From JAGLQA01 sp023135565 (GTDB lineage Bacteria; Acidobacteriota; Aminicenantia; UBA2199), in NCBI GenBank assembly GCA_030639305.1, contig DAOWCY010000165.1:1-16215 (forward strand): DNA of 16,215 nt, given 5' to 3'. This document shows positions 6,603-13,037 of the stretch, piece by piece. The notes under the pieces were generated by a model. That model worked only from the letters and a program-made list of their open reading frames with translations, was not told the DNA's origin and did not search any database. The translations under genes and the position numbers were made by a program. Numbering within the stretch: the first letter of the stretch is position 1; every line of letters starts with the position of its first letter.

Positions 6603-6657
6603 GGCAGCCCTGCCGGGGGCCAAACTTTTAAAAAAGTTTGAACAAAATTTTTGTTTA
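6603..6657 (+). repeat. Dispersed triple-palindrome element, copy A
   Basis: It has GGCAGCCCTGCCGGGGGCC, then the hairpin CAAACTTTT-AAAAGTTTG, then AACAAAA-TTTTGTT with small changes. The same core recurs at 7491, 8182, 9902 (inverted) and 14841 (inverted). It lies just beyond the stop of the RadC-like gene, on the opposite side from copy B. Confidence 0.8.
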
Positions 6658-6685
6658 GGAAAAACAGGACAAGCAAAAAAGTCCA

Positions 6686-7471
6686 CTACAGTTTCTCGAT
6701 CTCCTCTTTGCTAAGGCCGGATGATTTGACGATTAATTCAATATCCACTCCATCCTTTTTTAAGACTTTTGCCATCTCTTTTGCCTTATTTTTTTCCCCT
6801 TTCTCAATACCCTTTTCCAGGCCGAGCTTTTCGCCTTTCTTAACACCGATTTTTTCGCCCTCCTTCAAGCCCTCTTTTTTCCCTTTCTGGAGTCCTTTCT
6901 CAAGGCCCATCTGCTTACCGATCTTCTTGCCCTCTTTGATACCTTCCTGCTTGCCAATCTTCAAAGCTTCCTTGCGAATCTTCTCCTTCTCCTTTCGTAT
7001 CCTCTCCTGCTCAACAAACGGCGGCACCCATTTCTTACTCTTTTTCAACTCCTCCATTATCCCGGCTTCCTTAAAAGAATAATATTTCTTCGGCGTAATA
7101 ATCAGGTGGTCTAATACTGCCAACTCTATGATTTTGCCGACCTGGATCATCTGGTCCGTCGTATCTAAATCTTCCTGAGAAGGCTTCAAATTCCCGGAAG
7201 GATGATTATGAACGATAATTATTGCCGACGATCCTTTCATAAGCGCCAACCTGAAAACCTGCATGGGTTTCGCAAGTACTTGATTGATGTTACCCAGGCT
7301 GACAAGTTCTACATTTAAAATCTTGCAGTTAGAATCCAAACCTATCACCCAAACATGCTCCTGCTCCCGCTCAAGCTCATTCTCCCGCAGCAATATCTGC
7401 TTCATCCCTTTGAAAACACTAAAAGAATTAGCAACCCTGATCTTCTGATTTTCGGATAACTCAACATGCAT
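6686..7471 (-). CDS. RadC-like JAB/JAMM domain protein with a K/E/G-repeat tail
   Basis: The 261-aa protein starts with a RadC-type JAB domain (about 20-155) containing the metal-binding motif HNHPSG(n)SQED (H88, H90, D101) and LDHLIITP. The helical N-terminal domain of full RadC is absent, and the usual PREVF is PMQVF. From about 170 the protein changes to highly charged repeats in which Gly recurs every four residues (GLEKGLQKGKKEGLKEG and similar). It ends with VLKKDGVDIELIVKSSGLSKEEIEKL-type sequence, which is the typical tail of Rpn/YhgA-like PD-(D/E)XK recombination nucleases. The protein therefore joins a RadC-like metallo domain to an Rpn tail without the nuclease. ATG 7471 is chosen because AGGAGG lies 6 nt upstream (7478-7483); the frame further upstream is only repeat DNA. 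Its role is unknown, possibly DNA recombination or repair. Confidence 0.75.
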   Translation of the reverse strand: MHVELSENQKIRVANSFSVFKGMKQILLRENELEREQEHVWVIGLDSNCKILNVELVSLGNINQVLAKPMQVFRLALMKGSSAIIIVHNHPSGNLKPSQEDLDTTDQMIQVGKIIELAVLDHLIITPKKYYSFKEAGIMEELKKSKKWVPPFVEQERIRKEKEKIRKEALKIGKQEGIKEGKKIGKQMGLEKGLQKGKKEGLKEGEKIGVKKGEKLGLEKGIEKGEKNKAKEMAKVLKKDGVDIELIVKSSGLSKEEIEKL

Positions 7472-7490
7472 ATAAAACCTCCTATGGGGA

Positions 7491-7555
7491 CGGCGGCCCT
7501 GCCGGGGGCCAAACTTTTGTAAAAGTTTGAACAAAACTTCTATTAATTGAGAAGC
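7491..7555 (+). repeat. Dispersed triple-palindrome element, copy B
   Basis: This is a direct repeat of copy A, with the hairpin CAAACTTTTGTAAAAGTTTG. It begins 8 nt upstream of the RadC-like gene's ribosome site. An attached part runs to about 7655 and contains a 10-bp inverted pair, TGCTGCGTAG (7570-7579) with CTACGCAGCA (7634-7643), and the small hairpin CCGCATTGCGG. The interval to the HU gene holds nothing else recognisable. Confidence 0.75.
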
Positions 7556-7710
7556 GCTATCACCACTCCTGCTGCGTAGCAATTTTTAGGTTCCCCGCAT
7601 TGCGGTGGTGGGACACACGAAACAAAATAACCCCTACGCAGCAACCCCAAATCCTGTTATCAAAATCCGGGAGTCCGGCGCAAAAACTCTAAAATCAAAC
7701 TATGCGGCTT

Positions 7711-8004
7711 CTACTTGCTGACCCTGTCTCTCAAGGTTTTGCCAGCCTTGAAAACCGGGTAATTCTTTGCAGGTATGGTAATACTTTCCTTTGTTTTGGG
7801 GTTAATCCCTTTTCTTTCGCCTCTGTGCACGGTCTTAAATGTACCGAAGCCGGGAATAGAAACTTTCCCGCCTGCGTCCAATTCAACTGCTATGATCCCT
7901 TTTCCGGGTGCGGCATCAAAAATTGCATCCACTACCTGTCCCGCTTTCGCCTGCGAAAGCCCTGTCTTACTCGCTAACTTTTTTGTAAATTCTGTTTTGT
8001 TCAT
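7711..8004 (-). CDS. HU/IHF-family DNA-binding protein
   Basis: The 97-aa sequence follows the HU fold from end to end: MNKTEFTKKLA, then SQAKAGQVVDAIFDA, then the beta-turn KVSIPGFGTFKTVHRGERKGINPKTKE, and finally IPAKNYPVFKAGKTLRDRV. GFGTF and the basic arm RxGxNPxT are the diagnostic parts. HU dimers bend and package DNA and assist recombination. A short insertion (DAAPGKGIIAVELDAGG) between helix 2 and the sheet is somewhat longer than in E. coli HU. AAGGAG lies 12 nt before the ATG, a rather long spacing. The gene stands alone with its own promoter at 8076-8104, between copies B and C of the dispersed repeat. Confidence 0.93.
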   Translation of the reverse strand: MNKTEFTKKLASKTGLSQAKAGQVVDAIFDAAPGKGIIAVELDAGGKVSIPGFGTFKTVHRGERKGINPKTKESITIPAKNYPVFKAGKTLRDRVSK

Positions 8005-8075
8005 TGGTTACAGATACTCCTTATTAATTTTATACTGTGCCACAACACAGCATGCCCTGGGTTTCTCAAAGTTTT

Positions 8076-8104
8076 ATTCTACACCTTAAAACAGAAAAAA
8101 TCAA
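8076..8104 (-). promoter_or_regulatory. Promoter of the HU gene
   Basis: On the minus strand TTGATT (8104-8099) and TAGAAT (8081-8076) are spaced by 17 nt. The start is expected near 8069, leaving a leader of about 65 nt. Confidence 0.5.
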
Positions 8105-8181
8105 CTGCCTGTAATTTTTCAGGACTCCCTATCAAATCACCTCCGGCAAGCAGGGGGGAGTGAAATACGCGGTATTCAGTC

Positions 8182-8345
8182 TCCGACGGCCCTGCCGGGG
8201 GCCAAACTTTTAAAAAAGTTTGAACAAAACTTTTGTTAATTTAGAAGCAAAAGCACTGCCCCTGCCGCGAAGCGGCTTATAGGGTGGGGACGCCGTCCCC
8301 CCGCGAAGCAGCTTACACCCTCCCCACGTGGTGGGGTTTTTCGAC
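8182..8345 (+). repeat. Dispersed triple-palindrome element, copy C with long extension
   Basis: The core GGCCCTGCCGGGGGCC plus the two A/T hairpins (about 8188-8240) is followed by a GC-rich extension. The extension contains CCGCGAAGCGG, GGGGACGCCGTCCCC and CCCCACGTGGTGGGG followed by five T. In reverse orientation the same modules appear in the same order at 14640-14945. This 160-nt block fills most of the gap between the HU gene and the 85-aa gene. The last hairpin looks like a terminator on the plus strand, but no plus-strand gene ends here. Confidence 0.75.
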
Positions 8346-8367
8346 TTATAACTGGTAATTCAAGATT

Positions 8368-8625
8368 CTATCTATATCCCAGGTCTTTCTCAGCCTGATA
8401 TAAAAGTCCCTGCAAAATAAGTCCTATATACCTCCACTGCAACAGGTAGTTCCTCTTTAGCCTGTTAAATAAATTCAACTCTAAATCCTCTACAACGATG
8501 AGTTCATCAAGTTTCCCTCGCAAATACTCTTCCTGAGCCGCTGCGTCCTGTTCTTGAAAAATCCCGATAATTCCGGCTATGTCGAAATCATAGGACTTCC
8601 CGCCATACTTACTAATAATGGTCAT
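8368..8625 (-). CDS. 85-aa acidic protein of unknown function
   Basis: No family is recognised. The protein opens with a short strand-rich part (TIISKYGGKSYDFD), then an acidic helix (QEEYLRGKLDELIVVEDLELNLFNRL), then an aromatic helix (LQWRYIGLILQGLLYQAEKDLGYR). It has no membrane segment or signal. The gene is supported by AGGAGT 6 nt before the ATG and by a perfect consensus promoter on the same strand (8685-8713). It is monocistronic, and the element copy C follows its stop. Confidence 0.65.
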   Translation of the reverse strand: MTIISKYGGKSYDFDIAGIIGIFQEQDAAAQEEYLRGKLDELIVVEDLELNLFNRLKRNYLLQWRYIGLILQGLLYQAEKDLGYR

Positions 8626-8684
8626 ATTTGACTCCTATTCTTATTGTATTATTGGCAGCATAAAATTACCTGCCATACCATAGT

Positions 8685-8713
8685 ATTATAATATCAAAAC
8701 ATTCATTTGTCAA
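8685..8713 (-). promoter_or_regulatory. Perfect consensus sigma-70 promoter of the 85-aa gene
   Basis: TTGACA (8713-8708) and TATAAT (8690-8685) are separated by exactly 17 nt on the minus strand. The predicted start is near 8678, with a leader of about 53 nt. Confidence 0.7.
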
Positions 8714-8804
8714 GTTTTTTATCACGGCTGACTGTTTTTTTTGTTAACTAAATAGGTTGAATGGTCAGCGCAAACTTGTTATATAAAAAAAATTTATTTT
8801 ATAG

Positions 8805-8833
8805 TTGACATTTAGTCTTTTTTGGTTTATCAT
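8805..8833 (+). promoter_or_regulatory. Promoter of the 168-aa gene
   Basis: TTGACA (8805-8810), a 17-nt spacer and TATCAT (8828-8833) are present on the plus strand. The predicted start near 8840 leaves only about ten leader bases, which consist almost entirely of the ribosome site GAGGAAC before ATG 8851. Confidence 0.65.
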
Positions 8834-8850
8834 ACACACGAGGAACTAAC

Positions 8851-9357
8851 ATGAAAAAACAAAACGACGAAAAACCAAAGAAAAAAAAACCGAACCTTGT
8901 AGGCTGGTCTATTACAGACGTAACCCAACGGCAGTTACAAAAAATCGCCGCAACCTTTAGAGTTAAAAAAGTAAAGGCTATCCACAAAATTTTTGTCATC
9001 CTTTTTTCCGAATTGGCGGAAAACGAGGATTTCAAACATTTTACCGAGATGTATGACCGCTTACAGGAAAAAGAACTGTCATCAAAAGGAAGCATATACG
9101 CCAGTTTCGACATCGACAAGGTGTATATGGATAGGTTTAAGGATACGATGTTTAGATTCGATTTTGTTGACCGCTCTCCCTTTTTCAGGATAGTTGTGGA
9201 TTACGTGTTCCAGAAATACTGCCAACCGGCGCTGGATAACACGGAGTACGTAAAGAAAGACCTGGAAGAAAAAGGCTATAAAGTCAAAAATATCGCCCCG
9301 GCCATGATGGGGGATATTTTTATCCAGATCGAAAATCCCAAACCGGACAGCAAATGA
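8851..9357 (+). CDS. 168-aa protein, possibly two tandem ribbon-helix-helix domains
   Basis: The family is not recognised by name. After a lysine-rich N-terminus (residues 1-15), two segments share a strand-helix-turn-helix plan. The first is about 16-56 (GWSIT, then DVTQRQLQKIAATFR, then KAIHKIFVILFSELAE). The second is about 80-125 (SIYASFD, then DKVYMDRFKDTMFRF, then DRSPFFRIVVDYVFQKY). The second helix of each is hydrophobic and follows a short polar turn, as in ribbon-helix-helix repressors where S-P/A-F starts helix 2. The C-terminal 40 residues form a separate strand-rich tail. A DNA-binding regulator is therefore plausible but unproven. It has its own strong promoter and converges with the XRE gene that ends 11 nt away. 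Confidence 0.65.
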   Translation: MKKQNDEKPKKKKPNLVGWSITDVTQRQLQKIAATFRVKKVKAIHKIFVILFSELAENEDFKHFTEMYDRLQEKELSSKGSIYASFDIDKVYMDRFKDTMFRFDFVDRSPFFRIVVDYVFQKYCQPALDNTEYVKKDLEEKGYKVKNIAPAMMGDIFIQIENPKPDSK

Positions 9358-9368
9358 TCTAAATCAAA

Positions 9369-9692
9369 TCACTTCGTGTTCATTGCTTTAAACTCTTTCA
9401 GTATAGTACTTTGTAGTTTGCTTACCTGCTTAGACAAATCTTCTATGCCGGGAGGCGCTTTTTCCGTGAACATAGAGTCTGAATCTCCCTCTCCACCTAT
9501 CAACCAGTTTAGATTGACGTTCGTGCTCTTTTTTAGTTTTGCCAGGAAAACAGAATCCGGGTTTCTCAAGTTGGTTTCATATTTTGAGATCGTGCTCTCG
9601 GCCACTTCTACTCTTTTCGCAAATTCTTTTTGTGAATCGCCCATCTTTTTTCTCAGCATTTTCAATCGTTTGCCGAAACTTGTTTCACTCAT
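9369..9692 (-). CDS. XRE-family helix-turn-helix regulator
   Basis: The 107-aa protein has a classical HTH_3 domain (about 6-62): KRLKMLRKKMGDSQKEFAKR, then VAESTISKYETNLRNPD with the recognition helix, then LAKLKKSTNVNLNWLIGGEG. A short acidic and Pro-containing linker leads to a C-terminal helix (LSKQVSKLQSTILKEFKAM) that may dimerise. Such small regulators usually repress their own promoter. AGGAGT precedes the ATG. The start codon overlaps the stop of a 34-codon frame on the same strand (ATGA), so translation may be coupled. Confidence 0.88.
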   Translation of the reverse strand: MSETSFGKRLKMLRKKMGDSQKEFAKRVEVAESTISKYETNLRNPDSVFLAKLKKSTNVNLNWLIGGEGDSDSMFTEKAPPGIEDLSKQVSKLQSTILKEFKAMNTK

Positions 9693-9793
9693 TGCTCACT
9701 CCTGTTAATAGAATTATTCGCTGCCGCCTGCCTGGACGTTTGGATTAGCTTTTTGGGCTTAAGCTTAAGTTCTTTCCCGGTTGATGTTTTCAT
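9689..9793 (-). CDS. Possible 34-aa leader peptide coupled to the XRE gene
   Basis: ATG 9793, preceded by GAGG four bases upstream, opens a frame reading MKTSTGKELKLKPKKLIQTS and ending in NNSINRSEQ. Its stop overlaps the XRE start as ATGA. It is very basic. A promoter stands 41 nt upstream. No family is recognised, and it could be a chance frame in the leader. Confidence 0.35.
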   Translation of the reverse strand: MKTSTGKELKLKPKKLIQTSRQAAANNSINRSEQ

Positions 9794-9833
9794 TTAGCCT
9801 CATTCTCATTTATCTAACATTCTCTAAAAACCC

Positions 9834-9862
9834 ATTATAACAAAAAATGCAGAGTTTTCCAA
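9834..9862 (-). promoter_or_regulatory. Promoter of the XRE gene and its possible leader peptide
   Basis: TTGGAA (9862-9857), a 17-nt spacer and TATAAT (9839-9834) are on the minus strand. The predicted start is near 9828. Confidence 0.5.
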
Positions 9863-9901
9863 TAAAAAATCAAAGCTTTTATAGAGGGCCTTTCGCTTTT
9901 T

Positions 9902-9960
9902 TAAACAAAAGTTTTGTTCAAACTTTTACAAAAGTTTGGCCCCCGGCAGGGCCGCCGAGG
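9902..9960 (-). repeat. Dispersed triple-palindrome element, copy D (inverted)
   Basis: AACAAAAGTTTTGTT, then CAAACTTTTACAAAAGTTTG, then GGCCCCCGGCAGGGCCGCC are in the reverse orientation to copies A-C. It lies 42 nt beyond the stop of the frameshifted XRE gene and could end that transcript through its hairpins. Confidence 0.8.
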
Positions 9961-10002
9961 CAAGTCTGTTTTAGATTTTCCCAAAACCGAACACTTTCAA
10001 AA

Positions 10003-10423
10003 TCAAGTGTCTCCCGGATTCTTCTTGCCCTCTATTTCTTTCTCTATTATCGGTTGTTCCTCTATAAGGATTGTGTTAAAATGGCTCAGTATCCTGAACT
10101 GGAGTATCTTAGACTTCTCAAAATAGTGGAGAAACTTTCTCACTTCCTCGTTATTCACCGCAAAGCTCTCTAAACGGCTGGCGGTTTCTTTTATAGGATC
10201 AAGAAACATCTCCCCTTCACCAAAGAGCAAAAAATTAAGGTTGACATTAAATTCCTTTGATATGTTATAGAATAAATCGTGGCCGGGTTTGTATTTGCCT
10301 TTCTCAAGCTCAGACAGGGTGGGACCGGAAACTTTCAACCTTTTGGGCGAAATCTCTCTGCTTAAGTCCCACGGTCGTTCTTATTTGCTTTAAACGGTAG
10401 GCTATATCGTTTTCCCGTGTCAT
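10003..10423 (-). pseudogene. XRE regulator broken by a one-base insertion
   Basis: The frame from ATG 10423 reads MTRENDIAYRLKQIRTTVGL and on to FAQK. It then shifts; one frame over, the sequence continues LKVSGPTLSELEKGKYKPG to the stop at 10003. The intact neighbour (10612-11022) reads FAEKLKISGPTLSE at this point, so the insertion is a single extra base at 10339/10340 (CAAAAGGTTG on the minus strand). Apart from this the two proteins are clearly paralogous over the HTH and the C-terminal half, including LLFGEGEMF and FEKSKI. The shift disrupts the HTH just before the recognition helix, so the gene should be inactive unless this is a sequencing error or a programmed shift. No good ribosome site is seen before ATG 10423. 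Confidence 0.8.
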
Positions 10424-10497
10424 TGCTTTTGCTTCATGCGTTAACAAATGTCCCGGATTTTGCCGGTTTAGATAATTTTTTTTTCATAACCGCGTGA

Positions 10498-10526
10498 ATT
10501 ATATAATATATCCATTCGCTTGTAAA
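10498..10526 (-). promoter_or_regulatory. Promoter of the broken XRE gene
   Basis: TTTACA (10526-10521), 17 nt and TATAAT (10503-10498) are on the minus strand. A 16-codon frame (MKKKLSKPAKSGTFVNA) lies in the leader before ATG 10423. The promoter is intact although the gene is frameshifted. Confidence 0.5.
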
Positions 10527-10611
10527 GGGTTTATAATTCTCGAAAACCGGGAGTGATGAGAGATTAGGCGTCCTCGATCTTCAGCGGATGAAACAGATGG
10601 ACGGCGGGGAT

Positions 10612-11022
10612 TTATTTAGGCTCTTCTCTCTTGATCTCCTTTTCTAAGGTCTCCTGGTTAAGAACAAGGTATTCCTTGAAAAAGCTCAAAATTCTAAATT
10701 GGAATATTTTCGATTTCTCGAAGTACCAGAGGAAGTTTTTTACTTCTTCGTCGTGAATCGCAAAACTCTCCACCCGGCTGATGGATTCTTTTATCGGGTC
10801 GGTAAACATTTCGCCTTCACCGAAGAGTAGATAATACAGGTTTACATTAAATACTTTCGAGATGTTGTAGAATGTATCATAACCGGGATTATATTTGCCG
10901 TTCTCAATTTCAGATAAGGTGGGTCCCGATATTTTTAATTTTTCGGCAAAATCCTTTTGTTTCAGGCCCAGGGCTTCCCTGATAAATTTTAATCTATAAG
11001 CTATGCCTTTTTCTTCTGTCAT
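10612..11022 (-). CDS. XRE-family regulator, intact paralogue
   Basis: The 136-aa protein has an N-terminal HTH_3 domain (about 7-70). It includes IAYRLKFIREALGLKQKDFAE, KISGPTLSEIENGKYNPG (recognition helix) and FYNISKVFNVNLYYLLFGEG. A conserved C-terminal helical half follows (EVKNFLWYFEKSKIFQFRILSFF) and is shared with the broken copy at 10003-10423. The C-terminal half may bind a partner or ligand. The gene is 19 nt downstream of the ABC permease gene on the same strand, so it is probably the last gene of that operon and its regulator. No strong Shine-Dalgarno sequence precedes the ATG; GGGTAAAA is the closest. Confidence 0.88.
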   Translation of the reverse strand: MTEEKGIAYRLKFIREALGLKQKDFAEKLKISGPTLSEIENGKYNPGYDTFYNISKVFNVNLYYLLFGEGEMFTDPIKESISRVESFAIHDEEVKNFLWYFEKSKIFQFRILSFFKEYLVLNQETLEKEIKREEPK

Positions 11023-11041
11023 TTTTACCCGGCTATCGACC

Positions 11042-13024
11042 TTATTTTTCCTGTTCTTCTAAATGTGCTTCGATGATCCCGGTCCACTTATCGGTTTGGT
11101 AGAAATAGCGAAGGTCATCTTCTCTATTTGTAACATCTGTATCGTCGGTGGTCAGGTATATAACCAGGGCGCCTTTGTTACTAAGGGACTCCATCTGCTT
11201 TTTGAAGCGAACAGAAAAATCAAACGACATTCCGGTTCCAATATTGTGGAGAAGGTAGATATTGCTTTTACTGATAGAGATGAGCGCAAATATCACCTCA
11301 GCTTTTTGGCTCCGGGAAAGCCGGGCAAATCTTTTACCGGTTAAATCTTTGATTTCCGGTAAATCGAGGACTGCCTGCCGTTTATCTTTCGATACTTTCA
11401 TCAGTCGGGCAAAGAACAGGATCAGGTATTTTACTCTAATATCTCCGGGAATATCTTCACCCTGGCAGAAGTATAGGAAATCTTCTTTATTTCTTACTTC
11501 GGTGATGTTGACCTCATCGAGGTGAACCTTCATAGAATGGCCGTTTTTTTTGATTCCCTTGAGTCTACCGGAGAATATGTTATAGAGTAAATTTTTAAAG
11601 TTCTCACCTTTAATGCGCCATACCTGGAGAACTCCTTTTTTAAAATTCACATTCGCTTCGGAACAGCATTTCAAATCTTGGCCGCTTAACCGGAATAGGT
11701 CTCTCTTAAAGAAACAATATAACAAAATTAGTACCATTACTATCCAACCTACGGTGATTAGAAGCCCGGGCAGGAAATTTTGGGGAATTCTTGATTCGGA
11801 ATAGAAGAGGTTTTCATCGCCTTTAATGAAGTTGACCATAACTTTGGGGTCGTTGTAATAAGTCCTATCGATCAAGAATCTTACAAATTTTACCTGTAAC
11901 TCAAAAAGATAAGTGTAAAAATTTAGGAAGCTTCCATAACCCTGGCTCGAGATTTCATTCGCGGTTAAGGTGAAGAAGGTAATAGGTGTACACAAGAACA
12001 GTTTGTTATATTTATCTACAACGGCTGCGATTTCCGACTTTTGCCTTTTCTCGAGAGCCATAATTCTTTTATAATCATTGTCCAGGAAACCTTCGATGAT
12101 CTTCCTTTCAACTTCTATATTGTTTCTGTCAAATTTTCCGTATTTTTCCTCGTTTCTTTTCTCAAACTCAAAGGATAAATTAAGCTTCTCAAACTCGGTC
12201 TTATGGTTGGATGTAATTTTTTTTGCAGACCTGAGAACAATAGAGTTGACCGCACCAGACAAAAAAAATACAAGCACTACCCAGGTAACTATTATAACGG
12301 TGGTGCCTTTCCCGGTTTCTGGAATAATTTGCCCGATAGCGGTGCCCAATGAAAAGAAAAAAAGCAGCAGTCCCAAAAAAGATACGAGAAAAACCAGCAG
12401 GCCGCTAATATCCGCTCCAACAAGCTTGATGTGATTTGATTTAACCACCGCAATTGCAGCAGCGAAAATCAAGATTAAGTTGAGTGTAAGAACAATAATC
12501 CGCGATAACAAGATAGAAGTAAATAGAACTCCCTTTGACATTATGCTGGATAGCATTTTTAGATACTCTTTGTTCCGCAGCGCCGTAAATCCGAGAAAAA
12601 GTATAGCATAAAGAGTACCGAACACCTTCAGAATGCTGGAAAAATCAAGAGGCGTCGAATCTCTATTTTTAAAGAGGGCTTGACCTTTCAAATCATCAAA
12701 AATATTTAAATGAAAAAGGCCATTAATCCTTGATTTGAATGCAGATAACATGCAGGAGTTATAAAACAAAATTGAAGCAGTGTCCGGGATGCAGTGAACT
12801 CTAAAACCGAAAATCTGATATAATGTATAACTGGTTATCTTGCTAAACATTAGACTTTCTGTCTTTTGGAAATCATCTGCTTCGGCGATTGTGTTCTTAT
12901 AATCATGACAATCGACATTAACGACATAGGCTAATATCAGGATGAACAAAGCAAGGATGATTAAATTTCTCAGGCAAAATAGATGCTTAAACTCCAATAA
13001 AAATGTCTCTTTAAATTTTGTCAT
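11042..13024 (-). CDS. ABC-2-type permease fused to a degenerate (catalytically dead) ABC ATPase domain
   Basis: The 660-aa protein has six predicted membrane helices (about 20-37, 130-148, 165-193, 205-230, 240-262, 418-438). Large outside loops lie at 40-128 and 265-415, giving an ABC-2 permease layout. After residue 440 a cytoplasmic domain follows, whose last 165 residues keep the order of an ABC ATPase but not its catalytic residues. The P-loop is GEDIPGDI (522-529; Lys and Ser/Thr replaced), the signature is LSRSQ (569-573), Walker B is IYLLHN (589-594; the expected Asp-Glu is replaced) and the H-loop is LTTDD (His replaced). It should not hydrolyse ATP and may dock a partner ATPase encoded elsewhere. 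GAGG precedes the ATG. The secreted-protein gene lies 13 nt upstream and an XRE regulator 19 nt downstream. Confidence 0.75.
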   Translation of the reverse strand: MTKFKETFLLEFKHLFCLRNLIILALFILILAYVVNVDCHDYKNTIAEADDFQKTESLMFSKITSYTLYQIFGFRVHCIPDTASILFYNSCMLSAFKSRINGLFHLNIFDDLKGQALFKNRDSTPLDFSSILKVFGTLYAILFLGFTALRNKEYLKMLSSIMSKGVLFTSILLSRIIVLTLNLILIFAAAIAVVKSNHIKLVGADISGLLVFLVSFLGLLLFFFSLGTAIGQIIPETGKGTTVIIVTWVVLVFFLSGAVNSIVLRSAKKITSNHKTEFEKLNLSFEFEKRNEEKYGKFDRNNIEVERKIIEGFLDNDYKRIMALEKRQKSEIAAVVDKYNKLFLCTPITFFTLTANEISSQGYGSFLNFYTYLFELQVKFVRFLIDRTYYNDPKVMVNFIKGDENLFYSESRIPQNFLPGLLITVGWIVMVLILLYCFFKRDLFRLSGQDLKCCSEANVNFKKGVLQVWRIKGENFKNLLYNIFSGRLKGIKKNGHSMKVHLDEVNITEVRNKEDFLYFCQGEDIPGDIRVKYLILFFARLMKVSKDKRQAVLDLPEIKDLTGKRFARLSRSQKAEVIFALISISKSNIYLLHNIGTGMSFDFSVRFKKQMESLSNKGALVIYLTTDDTDVTNREDDLRYFYQTDKWTGIIEAHLEEQEK

Positions 13025-13037
13025 GTTTTCCTCATGT

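Noticed and set aside
6351..6641. A plus-strand heptad-repeat protein as a normal gene
   Set aside because: The start has no ribosome site and the frame continues into the dispersed repeat; openness follows from the 21-bp unit length. Kept as a finding, not a gene.
6651..7082. Plus-strand frame rich in Phe, Ser and Pro
   Set aside because: It is the antisense of the Lys/Glu/Gly-rich tail of the RadC-like gene, whose repeats leave the other strand open.
8320..8345. Rho-independent terminator CCCCACGTGGTGGGG plus five T on the plus strand
   Set aside because: No plus-strand gene ends here, and the hairpin is a standard module of the dispersed element that also occurs near 14920 without the T run.
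8725..8775. Structured RNA formed by GCTGAC and GTCAGC
   Set aside because: The six-base arms are separated by about 30 nt of A/T-rich sequence and lie upstream of the predicted transcription start.
9847..10173. Plus-strand frame across copy D
   Set aside because: It is read from the dispersed repeat (the recurring FVQTF...PAGPP string) and the antisense of the broken XRE gene.
11042..13024. Active ABC transporter ATPase
   Set aside because: P-loop Lys, Walker B Asp-Glu and the H-loop His are all replaced, so ATP hydrolysis is not expected.
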